Assembly: GCA_964531735.1 (NCBI GenBank)
Contig: CAZHGD010000064.1
Location: 1-37,563, forward strand
Length of the DNA stretch: 37,563 bases
Source of the DNA: CAZHGD01 sp964531735
GTDB taxonomy: Bacteria > Armatimonadota > UBA10988
Reading direction: 5' to 3'
Below, in pieces: positions 1-7,481 of this stretch. The position numbers and the translations under genes were made by a program. Positions within the stretch are counted from its first letter, which is position 1; each line of letters opens with the position of its first letter. The notes under the pieces were generated by a model that was given only the letters and a program-made list of their open reading frames with translations, was not told the origin of the DNA and did not search any database.

Positions 1-2
1 CC

Positions 3-1946
3 GATCAGGCCGCCGGCCAACGCTACCTGGCGCTGGCCAACCGCCTCGGCGCCGCGGCGCGAGCGGCGGCCGGCGCCTACACGACGCAGTTGCCCCGCAC
101 TCGGCAGGCCTCGCGCCGGGCGTGGTCAGCCCGCGGTGCCGGCCTGCTGGAACTGCTGCCAACCGCCTGGACCGAGCTCCGCACCACCGAGCGGCGGTGG
201 CCGACCGATCCCGACGCCTGGTCGCTGACGCACGCCGCACGGGCCGCCGGCCTCCTGGTGCTGGGGCTACTCGGCGGCTTGCTGGCCCGGCGGCGCAGTG
301 GACGCCGCCTCGCCGCCTGGCCCGCCAGCGGTCCGCTGCCCGGCACCATCCGGCTGGTACTGCTCGCGTTCGCCGGCCACCTGCCCGGCCTGGCGGCGCT
401 GGCCGGCCTGGTCACCTACCTGTCGCTGGCCAGCCGCTGGCCGGCGCTCAGCCCGTACCTCTTGGCCGCTGAGCTGACCTTGGCCTGGCTGATCAGCCGC
501 GCCCTGCTCCACAGCGTGGCTGCGGCGCTGGCCCCGCACGCTGAGGCCGACGCGGCGCAGCTCGCCCGGCTCCCCGCGGTGGTCGCGGCGGCAGCCGTGG
601 CCGTGCTCTGCGATGGGCTGGGCGAGCGAGCCGGTCTACCGCCGGCAGTGGCCGGTCTCGGCTGGGCCGTCGGCCTGTTGGCCGTCAGCATCGGCCTGAC
701 GCGCCACGTTCAGCGCGTGGCCCGGCGCGGGTTGGCCCGCCAACTCGACCAGTGGCTCGGCCACGGCGCCGTGACGGTCCTGGCGCTCGCCGGACTGCTA
801 CTGCTGGCGGGGTTCGATGCTCTGGCCGGCCACTTGCTCGGCGCGGTCGTCCTGACCGTCGCGCTGCGCCTGGGGGTCGGCGCGGTGCTGGTGGCGCTGG
901 CGTGGCTCCAGCGCACCCTCGGCGCCGGCGACCAGGAGTGCCTCAGCCGGCTGCGCGCCGCCTGGCAACTGGCGCCGGACGCACCGGTGCCTGGCACGCG
1001 CTGGCTGGGGTTCGCACTCCGCCTGGCCGTGTGGAGCGCCACCGTCGCCGGTCTGGCCGGCATCTGGCTACCGGCCGAGACCGCTGCCGTCGTGCGACGG
1101 TGGGCCGAGACCGGCTCCGTCTGGGCCGGCCTGTCACTGCCCATCAGCCGGATGGTCGGCGCCGCGCTGGCCTTCTCGCTGCTGCTGGCCGCGGCTCAGG
1201 TGCTCCAGGCCGCGCTCGCGGCGCACCTCTACCGGCGCAACGACCTCGATGACGCCGCGCGCGCCGCGCTGGTCACCATCGCCGGCTACCTCGGGGCGCT
1301 GGTCGCCGGTCTGGCCGCCGCCGCCTGCCTCGGGCTCGACGCCACCCGGCTGACCTTCGTCGCCAGCGCGCTATCGGTCGGCATCGGCTTCGGCCTCCAG
1401 AACATCGTCAACAACTTCGTCAGCGGACTGATCCTGCTGCTCGAACGCCCGATCGGCGTCGGCGACTGGGTGCGCCTCGGTGACGTGGAGGGCCGCGTGG
1501 AGCGCCTCAGCGTGCGCTCCACGCAGCTCCGCACGGCCGCGCTCGAGGCGGTGATCGTCCCCAACAGCGACCTGATCGCGCGGCAAGTGGTCAACCTCAG
1601 CCGGCTCGATCCGCGCGGCCGTGTCGCCGTGCCGTTCCGTGTGGCCTACGGCGCCGACGTGACCGAGCTCGCGGCCGAGGTGGTCGCGCTGGCGTCGGCG
1701 CACCCGGAGGTGGTGGACAGCGTGCCCGGCCTGCCGCACACACTGCTGCGCAGCTTCGGCGACAACGCGCTGAACCTGGAGCTCCGCTGCGTCATCGCCG
1801 AGGTCAGCCGCGCCCAGGTGGTGGCGAGCGACCTGAGTTACGCGATCGCCCGGCTGCTCCGCGCACGCCAGGTCGCAGTGCCGTTCGCGGCACCCGGCAC
1901 CTGGCCCGCCGACCAGCCGGCAGCCGCCACCGACGAGATCGACTGA
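3..1946 (+). CDS. MscS-family mechanosensitive channel, 5' end outside window
   Basis: The reading frame is open from the left edge, so the true start lies upstream; the TTG at 90 is probably internal. The visible 647 residues have many hydrophobic, probably membrane-spanning segments in the first two thirds. The MscS core follows: a Gly/Ala-rich pore helix (ALSVGIGFGLQNIVNNF, encoded near 1370-1420), then ERPIGVGDWVRLGDVEG and VPNSDLIARQVVNLS, the usual start of the cytoplasmic beta domain and its vestibule. Channels of this family open under membrane tension to release solutes during osmotic downshock. The long multi-spanning N-terminal part resembles the large MscS variants rather than the minimal three-helix type. 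Family assignment is firm; ion preference and exact subclass are not. Confidence 0.93.
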   Translation, partial: DQAAGQRYLALANRLGAAARAAAGAYTTQLPRTRQASRRAWSARGAGLLELLPTAWTELRTTERRWPTDPDAWSLTHAARAAGLLVLGLLGGLLARRRSGRRLAAWPASGPLPGTIRLVLLAFAGHLPGLAALAGLVTYLSLASRWPALSPYLLAAELTLAWLISRALLHSVAAALAPHAEADAAQLARLPAVVAAAAVAVLCDGLGERAGLPPAVAGLGWAVGLLAVSIGLTRHVQRVARRGLARQLDQWLGHGAVTVLALAGLLLLAGFDALAGHLLGAVVLTVALRLGVGAVLVALAWLQRTLGAGDQECLSRLRAAWQLAPDAPVPGTRWLGFALRLAVWSATVAGLAGIWLPAETAAVVRRWAETGSVWAGLSLPISRMVGAALAFSLLLAAAQVLQAALAAHLYRRNDLDDAARAALVTIAGYLGALVAGLAAAACLGLDATRLTFVASALSVGIGFGLQNIVNNFVSGLILLLERPIGVGDWVRLGDVEGRVERLSVRSTQLRTAALEAVIVPNSDLIARQVVNLSRLDPRGRVAVPFRVAYGADVTELAAEVVALASAHPEVVDSVPGLPHTLLRSFGDNALNLELRCVIAEVSRAQVVASDLSYAIARLLRARQVAVPFAAPGTWPADQPAAATDEID

Positions 1947-1959
1947 GCCCGACCGAGGT

Positions 1960-1999
1960 GGTCACGCCGTCGGCGGCTCTGGCCACCGGCGTAGTGACC
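1960..1999 (+). terminator. Hairpin after the MscS gene
   Basis: GGTCACGCCG at 1960-1969 can pair with CGGC at 1987-1990 and GTGACC at 1994-1999, with a three-base bulge. It begins 13 bases after the MscS stop codon. There is no T-run, so it is a weak terminator candidate or simply an mRNA-end stabilising stem. Confidence 0.3.
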
Positions 2000-2137
2000 T
2001 GGGCGGTAGCCGGGAGGTGCCGGTCCGGTCCGCGCTACCCACCTCGGCACGACGCGCCACCGGTGCGGCACGGCGGGCCGGCGCGACCGCACTCGGGCCG
2101 GTCGGCAGCGACCGCGTCGGCGGGCGCGTGACAGGGC

Positions 2138-2146
2138 TGGTACAAT
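2138..2146 (+). promoter_or_regulatory. Extended -10 promoter for the sigma-factor operon
   Basis: TGG followed directly by TACAAT fits an extended -10 element, about 70 bases before the sigma-factor start. No good -35 hexamer lies 16-18 bases upstream, which is tolerated for extended -10 promoters. The 5' untranslated region would be about 60 bases. Confidence 0.35.
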
Positions 2147-2216
2147 CGGAACGCGGCGGCACGGAGCGCCGCTCTGCTGGATCGCGGCGGTGCGAGTGGT
2201 GGCGTGAGGCGGATCT

Positions 2217-2885
2217 GTGGGTAGGACGTCCGGTCAGGATGGATGCAGCGGCGTGGTGGAACCGACCGATCTAGAGCTGGTCGAGCGCGTGCAGAGCGGC
2301 GATATCGACGCTTACGAGGGATTGGTGCGCCGCTACCAGCATCGGGTCTACTCACACGTCTGCCGCATGATCGGGCAACAGGACGAAGCGGCGGACCTGA
2401 CTCAGGAAGTCTTCGTCAAAGTCTACACATCACTGAACCGTTTCCGCGGGCAGGCGTCGTTTCAGACATGGCTGTACCGGGTGACCGCCAACCTGTGCGT
2501 CGATCGGCATCGGCGGACGCAGCGGGCACCGCAGGTCAGCCGGTCATTGGACGCGGCCGTCGAAACCGACGACGGGCAGGTCGAAGTTGATCTGCCAGAC
2601 TGGGACGAGAATCCCGAACGCGTGGCGCTGACCGGCGAGCTACAGCGCCAGGTGCGTGAGGCCGTTGTGCAGTTGTCGGACAAGCTGCGCGCGGTGCTGG
2701 TCATGCACGATTTGGAGGGCCTGGGCTACGAGGAGATCGCGGCCGCCCTGGACATACCGTTGGGCACGGTCAAATCGCGGCTGTTCAATGCGCGGGCGGC
2801 GCTCCGCGACTTGCTGCAACCGTATGTTCAGATGCACGGCGGCGCGAGCATGGCATCAGGCACTCAGGAAAGAGACGGACGATGA
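2217..2885 (+). CDS. ECF-type RNA polymerase sigma factor
   Basis: A 222-residue sigma-70 family protein of the extracytoplasmic-function type. Region 2 is seen in DAYEGLVRRYQHRVYSHVCR, DEAADLTQEVFVKVY and FRGQASFQTWLYRVTANLC. Region 4 is seen in LSDKLRAVLVMHDLEGLGYEEIA followed by the DNA-reading helix IPLGTVKSRLFNARAAL. It should direct RNA polymerase to a stress or envelope regulon. The GTG at 2217 has GAGG seven bases upstream; GTG codons at 2253 and 2256 are alternative starts closer to the conserved part. The stop overlaps the next gene's start (ATGA), so sigma factor and presumed anti-sigma factor are translationally coupled, as in rpoE-rseA operons. Family certain; regulon unknown. 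Confidence 0.93.
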   Translation: MGRTSGQDGCSGVVEPTDLELVERVQSGDIDAYEGLVRRYQHRVYSHVCRMIGQQDEAADLTQEVFVKVYTSLNRFRGQASFQTWLYRVTANLCVDRHRRTQRAPQVSRSLDAAVETDDGQVEVDLPDWDENPERVALTGELQRQVREAVVQLSDKLRAVLVMHDLEGLGYEEIAAALDIPLGTVKSRLFNARAALRDLLQPYVQMHGGASMASGTQERDGR

Positions 2886-3352
2886 ACGGGCGACGCGAGA
2901 CGAGCGAATATCTCGACGGGCGTCTGCGGGCGCGCGAGCGGGCGCGTTTCGAGGCCCGCATGAGCGCCGACCCGGCCCTGGCCGCCGAGGTCGAGGAGAC
3001 GCGTCGGGCGGTGGTGCTCGCGCGTAGCCTGCCCCTCGAGACGGCGCCGGCCGACCTGCTGGCCGGCGTCATGGCTCAGGTGCGGCAGCAGCCGGTACCG
3101 GCGCGCCGGTGGGTCGGCTGGGAGATCCTCACCAACTGCCTGCAACCAGCGCGTTTGGCCGTGGCCACCGCCGCGGTGGTCGTCGTAGTCGGCGCGGGAC
3201 TGCTCAGCATGCAGAGTACCCGGCCGCCGGTGCTTGACCAGACCGACCAGGCTTTTGTCAGCGAGTGCGAGCGCGACTACCACTTTGAAGCCCACAAGCA
3301 ACTGGCTCGACACGGCGCCATGCCGAACGATGCCCTGCCGCCAGAGTTCTGA
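2882..3352 (+). CDS. Putative membrane anti-sigma factor, no zinc motif
   Basis: A 156-residue protein with a short cytoplasmic N-terminal part (EYLDGRLRARERARFEARM, typical of the anti-sigma start helix). One membrane span follows at about residues 92-110 (LAVATAAVVVVVGAGLL), then a short outer segment. It overlaps the sigma gene by four bases (ATGA) and has a purine-rich ribosome site (AGGAAAGAG) upstream. The role is inferred from position and topology: it would hold the upstream ECF sigma factor at the membrane until a signal triggers release. The HxxxCxxC motif of zinc-type anti-sigma factors is absent, so it would belong to the non-zinc class. The RseB-like gene downstream strengthens the reading. 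Confidence 0.72.
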   Translation: MNGRRETSEYLDGRLRARERARFEARMSADPALAAEVEETRRAVVLARSLPLETAPADLLAGVMAQVRQQPVPARRWVGWEILTNCLQPARLAVATAAVVVVVGAGLLSMQSTRPPVLDQTDQAFVSECERDYHFEAHKQLARHGAMPNDALPPEF

Positions 3353-3356
3353 CCCG

Positions 3357-4511
3357 ATGCGACTGACCCGCCGGTTGGTTCTGTTGCTGTCGCTGCCAGT
3401 CTGCTGGTCGGCGGTCTCGGCCCAGCCCACGGCCGAGACCGTGCTGCAGAAGTACCGGCAGCGGTTTGGCACGGTGGAGTACGCGGGTCGCGAGTCGATT
3501 GAGGAGCGCCAGACCGACGGCGCGCTGGTGCAGGTCTGGAGCGAGTGGAAAGTGCGGCCGGGTCGTGAGCGCAGCGATTTCGTCGACGGCGCCGAAGCCT
3601 ACCGCGGCCTCACCCAGGTCGATGACGGCTCCAAACTGACCATCCACGTGCCCGTGGAGCACCGCGCCTACCGCTATCCCTCGGTGGCGCAGCAGGCCAG
3701 CAAGCGCCAGCAGAAGCAGGTCAAGGACCTGCAGGAGCGTTACGACGCCGTCATGGTCGGCAAGGAGGCCGTGGCCAAGCGCGCCACCTGGCACCTCCGC
3801 CTGCAACCGAAGGACGGCCAGACCGGGCCGGTGGTCGATGTGTGGATCGATGGTCAGCAGTGGGTGGCGCTACGGCAGGAGGCACACAGTGGTAGCGTCG
3901 TCTGGCGGCGTCGATGCTTCGACCGCATCGACTTCAAGCCGGAGCTGGCGGACGACGCGTTCGAGTACCAGCCGCCGCAAGGCACCCAGGTCATCGATCT
4001 CAGCCGACGGCCCGCCGAAGGCCAGAAGGGCCGCGTCGAAGCCTTCCGCCTGAGCACGGCCTACGAAGTCCACCAGCGGTTCGGGGTGCGGGTGATGCAG
4101 CCGCGCTGGGTACCCGACGGCTTCAGCCTGGCCGCCTTCCTGGTGCATCCGCCGGCGCCAGGCGTGGGCGTCTTCCAGCGGCGCATCTCAGCCAAGTACT
4201 CGCAGCAGCAGTCGGTCATCATGCTGACGCAAGGCGGGGCCGCGCCACGCAAACAGAAGAAGTCGGAGCGACCACAACAACCGGCCGAGATCAAGCCCGG
4301 GATGCTGTTCTGGGTCAAGCACGGCATCCGCTTGCTGCTCATCGGACCGCGCGGCATGGACAGCAGCGACCTGCAGCGTTGTGCCCGGTCCGTCAACTGG
4401 TACGACGCTGGCGGCGGCGATGGCGGCCGGTGCAGCCAAGCCTCGCTACAGCACCTGCCCCTGCCGTCGTCCGACGCTGCGGCCACGCAGGTCATCAGTT
4501 GGCGCTGGTAG
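3357..4511 (+). CDS. RseB/MucB-like periplasmic sigma-factor regulator
   Basis: A 384-residue secreted protein. The ATG at 3357 is preferred because it starts a clean signal peptide (MRLTRRLVLLLSLPVCWSAV, cleavage probably after VSA). The frame runs further upstream but there overlaps the previous gene. Residues about 25-210 read like the LolA/RseB half-barrel (SDFVDGAEAYRG, VDVWIDGQQWVALRQE). A second smaller domain (VMQPRWVPDGFSLAAF to GIRLLLIGPRGM) resembles the RseB/MucB C-terminal or DUF4367-type domain. In known systems RseB binds the anti-sigma factor outside the membrane and shields it from proteolysis. Third gene of the sigma-anti-sigma operon, five bases after the previous stop. Exact family unverified; the context makes the role likely. 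Confidence 0.75.
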   Translation: MRLTRRLVLLLSLPVCWSAVSAQPTAETVLQKYRQRFGTVEYAGRESIEERQTDGALVQVWSEWKVRPGRERSDFVDGAEAYRGLTQVDDGSKLTIHVPVEHRAYRYPSVAQQASKRQQKQVKDLQERYDAVMVGKEAVAKRATWHLRLQPKDGQTGPVVDVWIDGQQWVALRQEAHSGSVVWRRRCFDRIDFKPELADDAFEYQPPQGTQVIDLSRRPAEGQKGRVEAFRLSTAYEVHQRFGVRVMQPRWVPDGFSLAAFLVHPPAPGVGVFQRRISAKYSQQQSVIMLTQGGAAPRKQKKSERPQQPAEIKPGMLFWVKHGIRLLLIGPRGMDSSDLQRCARSVNWYDAGGGDGGRCSQASLQHLPLPSSDAAATQVISWRW

Positions 4512-4533
4512 CCGGCCGGGCCGCCTGCGCCAC

Positions 4534-6246
4534 CTAACGGTTCACCGCTTCGAGCGTGACCGGCACCGCGACCACCTGCGCACCGTGCCGGTAGCGGACC
4601 AGCACCTTGTCTTTCGGCTGCCGACGCAGCAACGCCCGAGTGAGCATCTCCGGCGGCAGGCCGTCCACGGCCAGGATCTCGTCGCCCTTGGCGATCGGCG
4701 TGGTGGCCGCCCGACTGTTGGGCACCACCTCGACCACTCGGAACGGCCGCGGCCGGCGGTCTGCCGGCCCGAAGGGTTCCAGCACCAGGCCCAGCCCGGC
4801 GCGCCCGTTCGGCGTCAGGGCCGGCTGCACGGCACCGGTCAAGGTCGTCATGGTGCGCGCCACTGCCGCCTTGAACGCAATGCGCAACGCCAGGGCCAGC
4901 GTCTTGGTGCCCGGCCTGACGCGCACTTGCGTCACCCAGCGCCAGGAGACCTGCTCCTTGCCCGACCGCGACTCCTGCAGGTCGGCGACGCGATCGCCCT
5001 CCGGCAACAGCGCCTGCCCATCCTGGTCCAGCCCCTCGGCCCAGGCCAGCGAGAGCACCTGCGAGCCAGTCGGTGCGCGGCCCTCGACGGTGACCTTGAG
5101 CACGTTGGCGCTGACCCGTTCACCGAGCTGTGCGGTGAACTGCCCGTCGGGGAACGGCTCGTCGGCCTGACGGTTCCAGACCTTGCTCTCGCCCTCCTTG
5201 GCCGGTACATCCAGCGCCCGGAAGACGATGTTGTCGCGACCGCGCAGCCATTTGCGCGCCACGAGGTCCAGGCTGACCGCGGCCACGTCGTCCGGCGCGC
5301 GGCCGTTGGTCAGCCAGATGACGCCCGCGTGCACCTTGATGGCGGCGAGCCGCTCGCCATGGTCACTCACGGCTGAGCGCACCTCGAGCGTCCAGGTGCC
5401 GGGCTGCTTGGCGCTGGCGCGCTCGCGCACATCGACGTCGGCCAGCAGGTAGTGTTCGTACGGCTCGGGCAACCGCTCGCGTGAGAGCCAGTCGGCCATG
5501 ACCGCCGGGCTGACCCGGCGGAGCTGCCACAGCCGCAAGTCGGCCGCCTCGTCACCGCTGACCAACGGGAACCGTCGCGCCGCGGCCATCTGGCGCGGCG
5601 CCTCGGCCGGTCCGGCCACGGTGAACTGAGCCGGCGCGCCACCGACTGTCAGCGGCACCGAGTAGAGCAGTTGCCCGGCGGTGCGGTCGAAGTGCTTCAG
5701 GCTGACCCAGCAGAGCGAGCGCCGACCCCAGGCCACGGCGCCCCAGCCCAGCGGCCGGGTCGGTCCGTCGACCACGTAGAGCCGCCGCTGCTCGTCGGTG
5801 ACCTGGAGGCCCTCGGCGATGGCGGCCCCGCGGCGCGGCACCCACAGCCAGATGGTGACTGAGCCCGGCGGCGCGCCGGCCGACGCCTGGACCGGCGGGT
5901 CGCCCGGCCGCAGCCCGATCGCTTTGGCCAGACGGCGCAGCACGCCGCTCGGCGGCGTGTAGCTGAACGTCTGCTGGTCGTCGTAGGTCACGCCCACCAG
6001 GCGCACTTCGAGCCCGTTACCCAGCCGCTGGCGAGCCATGGCCTGGGGCGGCAGTGACAGCCGGTAGCCGCCGGCCACCACCAACGCCGCCACCACCAGC
6101 GAGGCGCCCAGCGCCAGTAAGGCCACGTAGCGCCAACGCAGCTTGGCCAGCGCGGCAGCCGGTTCGTCCGACGGCTCGCCGCGCAGGCGCCGCAGTCGCG
6201 AAGCGACCGGGCTCTCAGTAGACCTTTGGCGGGGCATGGGCAGCAT
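4534..6246 (-). CDS. Membrane-anchored protein with C-terminal PDZ domain
   Basis: A 570-residue protein. An Arg-rich cytoplasmic tail precedes one membrane span at about residues 43-62 (LLALGASLVVAALVVAGGY). A long beta-rich outer region of unrecognised type follows (about 65-470). Residues about 480-570 form a PDZ domain (RAGLGLVLEPFG, FRVVEVVPNSRAA, KGDEILAVDGLPPEML). PDZ domains bind exposed C-termini, but no protease motif is visible, so a scaffold or sensor role is more likely than catalysis. It converges with the RseB-like gene, only 22 bases between stop codons. ATG at 6246 is chosen because a promoter at 6254-6283 would place the transcript start at or next to it; an ATG at 6237 is the alternative. 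PDZ call good; the middle part unknown. Confidence 0.8.
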   Translation of the reverse strand: MLPMPRQRSTESPVASRLRRLRGEPSDEPAAALAKLRWRYVALLALGASLVVAALVVAGGYRLSLPPQAMARQRLGNGLEVRLVGVTYDDQQTFSYTPPSGVLRRLAKAIGLRPGDPPVQASAGAPPGSVTIWLWVPRRGAAIAEGLQVTDEQRRLYVVDGPTRPLGWGAVAWGRRSLCWVSLKHFDRTAGQLLYSVPLTVGGAPAQFTVAGPAEAPRQMAAARRFPLVSGDEAADLRLWQLRRVSPAVMADWLSRERLPEPYEHYLLADVDVRERASAKQPGTWTLEVRSAVSDHGERLAAIKVHAGVIWLTNGRAPDDVAAVSLDLVARKWLRGRDNIVFRALDVPAKEGESKVWNRQADEPFPDGQFTAQLGERVSANVLKVTVEGRAPTGSQVLSLAWAEGLDQDGQALLPEGDRVADLQESRSGKEQVSWRWVTQVRVRPGTKTLALALRIAFKAAVARTMTTLTGAVQPALTPNGRAGLGLVLEPFGPADRRPRPFRVVEVVPNSRAATTPIAKGDEILAVDGLPPEMLTRALLRRQPKDKVLVRYRHGAQVVAVPVTLEAVNR

Positions 6247-6253
6247 GACGACG

Positions 6254-6283
6254 ATGATAGGCCGCAGCCGGCGGCAGCGTCAA
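6254..6283 (-). promoter_or_regulatory. Sigma-70-type promoter giving a near-leaderless mRNA
   Basis: On the minus strand TTGACG (6283-6278) is followed after 18 bases by TATCAT (6259-6254). The ATG of the PDZ gene begins seven bases further on (6246), where transcription would be expected to start. The message would have essentially no 5' leader, and no Shine-Dalgarno sequence is seen. Confidence 0.5.
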
Positions 6284-6291
6284 GGCGCCAG

Positions 6292-6504
6292 GCCAACCGT
6301 CGCCGGGCGGAGTCTAAGGCGCTGCGCCCTACCCGCCAGTCCTGAGGAGCGAGCGCAGCGAGCGTCTCGAACGGCGGCGCCGAACCGGACCGGTGCCTCG
6401 CCGCCTTTCGAGACGGGCGCTCTGCGCCCTCCTCAGGGCCGGCTGGGCATGACTTGGCGCGGCGACTACACCTTTGACCCCGCCCTGCCAACCGTCGCCG
6501 GGCG
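6292..6504. repeat. Inverted-repeat element inside an 18-bp direct repeat
   Basis: GCCAACCGTCGCCGGGCG occurs at 6292-6309 and again at 6487-6504 in the same orientation. Between them, 6341-6378 and 6400-6437 are 38-base imperfect inverted arms. The left starts CCTGAGGAGCGAGCGCAGCG and the right ends GCGCCCTCCTCAGG; they are separated by 21 bases. No convincing protein is encoded. The shape fits a REP/BIME-like or MITE-like element, or a folded RNA between the 3' end of the PHP gene and the start of the PDZ gene. Whether the direct repeat is a target duplication or a recombination scar cannot be told from one copy. Confidence 0.6.
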
Positions 6505-6510
6505 CGGTGG

Positions 6511-7371
6511 CTACGCGGCGGCATCCCGCGGCGGCAGCGAGAACAGATCGCTGTCGCGCAACTGGAGCGGTGCCACCAGTTCCGACGCCCGGGCGAAGTC
6601 AGGCTGGTAGACGGCCGCGTGGCAGTCGGACGCGAAGGAGAACCGCACGCCCTGGGCCTTCAGCCCGGCCAGGTACTCGAGGTACTGCGGCACCAGCGTG
6701 TCCGGGTAGCCCCGGTTGAGCAGGATGGCGCCGAGGCTGATCTCGACGGCCGTGCCGTGCTGCACGCAGGCGGCACCGAACTCGTCGTGCATGGCGGACG
6801 GGATCTTGCCGAAGTCGTCCAGCCAGGGATCGGTCGTGTAGCGGCCGTCCGCGTCGCGCCAGCCGCCCATCCACCACCAGGGGTGCGCCACGATGTCGAC
6901 CAGCGGATGCGTGGCGAGGAACAGGTTCTGTCGGTGGTAGTCGGCGATCACCGCGTCGCGCTCCATGGGCACGTACAGCGGCCAGTGCGTGCCGCCCACC
7001 ACGTACTCGACGCCCAGTTGCGCCAACTCCTCGGCGCCGACGCCCAGCGCCGGAGCCGCCGCCGGCGGGCCGCCCGAGCGCAGACCGTAGGTCGGCTGCC
7101 CGTGGTTGCCGGTCGCCAGTTCGTCCAGTTCCCACTGCGAGACGACCGACAACTCGACGCCGAAATGGGCGCGCGGGCCCGGCTTGGCGGCCAGCCACTC
7201 CGTCCGCGACGCGACCAGGTCCGGGATGTTGATCGGCGTGTGGATGTGGTCGGTCAGGCCGTAGTCCGTGATGCCCAGCGCCGCCGCTCCAGTGAACAGA
7301 TCCGCCACCGGAAGCGCGGCTTCGTCGCACGAGTTGCGCGAATGCAGGTGCCAGTCCGCCGTGATGTTCAT
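6511..7371 (-). CDS. PHP-domain metal-dependent phosphoesterase
   Basis: A 286-residue protein of the polymerase-and-histidinol-phosphatase (PHP) family. Metal-binding motifs appear in the usual order: WHLHS (His8, His10), LTDHIH (Asp41, His42), GVELS (Glu73), GGTHW (His129), VAHPWWW (His163) and ASDCHAA (Asp249, His251). Such enzymes hydrolyse phosphate esters, for example histidinol phosphate, with a two- or three-metal site. ATG at 7371 is chosen because it lies just before the first motif; the open frame upstream is low-complexity and Arg-rich. The gene diverges from a URO-D-like gene across an inverted repeat. A HisK-type histidinol phosphatase is possible, but no other his genes are here, so substrate is open. 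Confidence 0.85.
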   Translation of the reverse strand: MNITADWHLHSRNSCDEAALPVADLFTGAAALGITDYGLTDHIHTPINIPDLVASRTEWLAAKPGPRAHFGVELSVVSQWELDELATGNHGQPTYGLRSGGPPAAAPALGVGAEELAQLGVEYVVGGTHWPLYVPMERDAVIADYHRQNLFLATHPLVDIVAHPWWWMGGWRDADGRYTTDPWLDDFGKIPSAMHDEFGAACVQHGTAVEISLGAILLNRGYPDTLVPQYLEYLAGLKAQGVRFSFASDCHAAVYQPDFARASELVAPLQLRDSDLFSLPPRDAAA

Positions 7372-7397
7372 GCCACCCGCTTGGCCGCGCACGCAGC

Positions 7398-7435
7398 CTC
7401 TCCTGCCGCGCTGCCCCCTGGTTCTGGCAGGAGAG
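7398..7435. promoter_or_regulatory. Perfect inverted repeat between divergent genes
   Basis: CTCTCCTGCC (7398-7407) and GGCAGGAGAG (7426-7435) are exact reverse complements separated by 18 bases. They sit in the 110-base divergent region between the PHP gene and the URO-D-like gene. Position suggests an operator serving both genes. A hairpin in the leader of the plus-strand message is the alternative. Confidence 0.45.
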
Positions 7436-7481
7436 CGCCGCCGGTCGGCGTAGCAGCAGGCGATGGCCCCAGGAGTCGCTG

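Noticed and set aside
2148..2180. An ECF-type autoregulatory promoter (GGAAC box at 2148) before the sigma gene
   Set aside because: No matching -10 such as CGTC or TCTA at the right distance; the extended -10 at 2138-2146 explains expression better.
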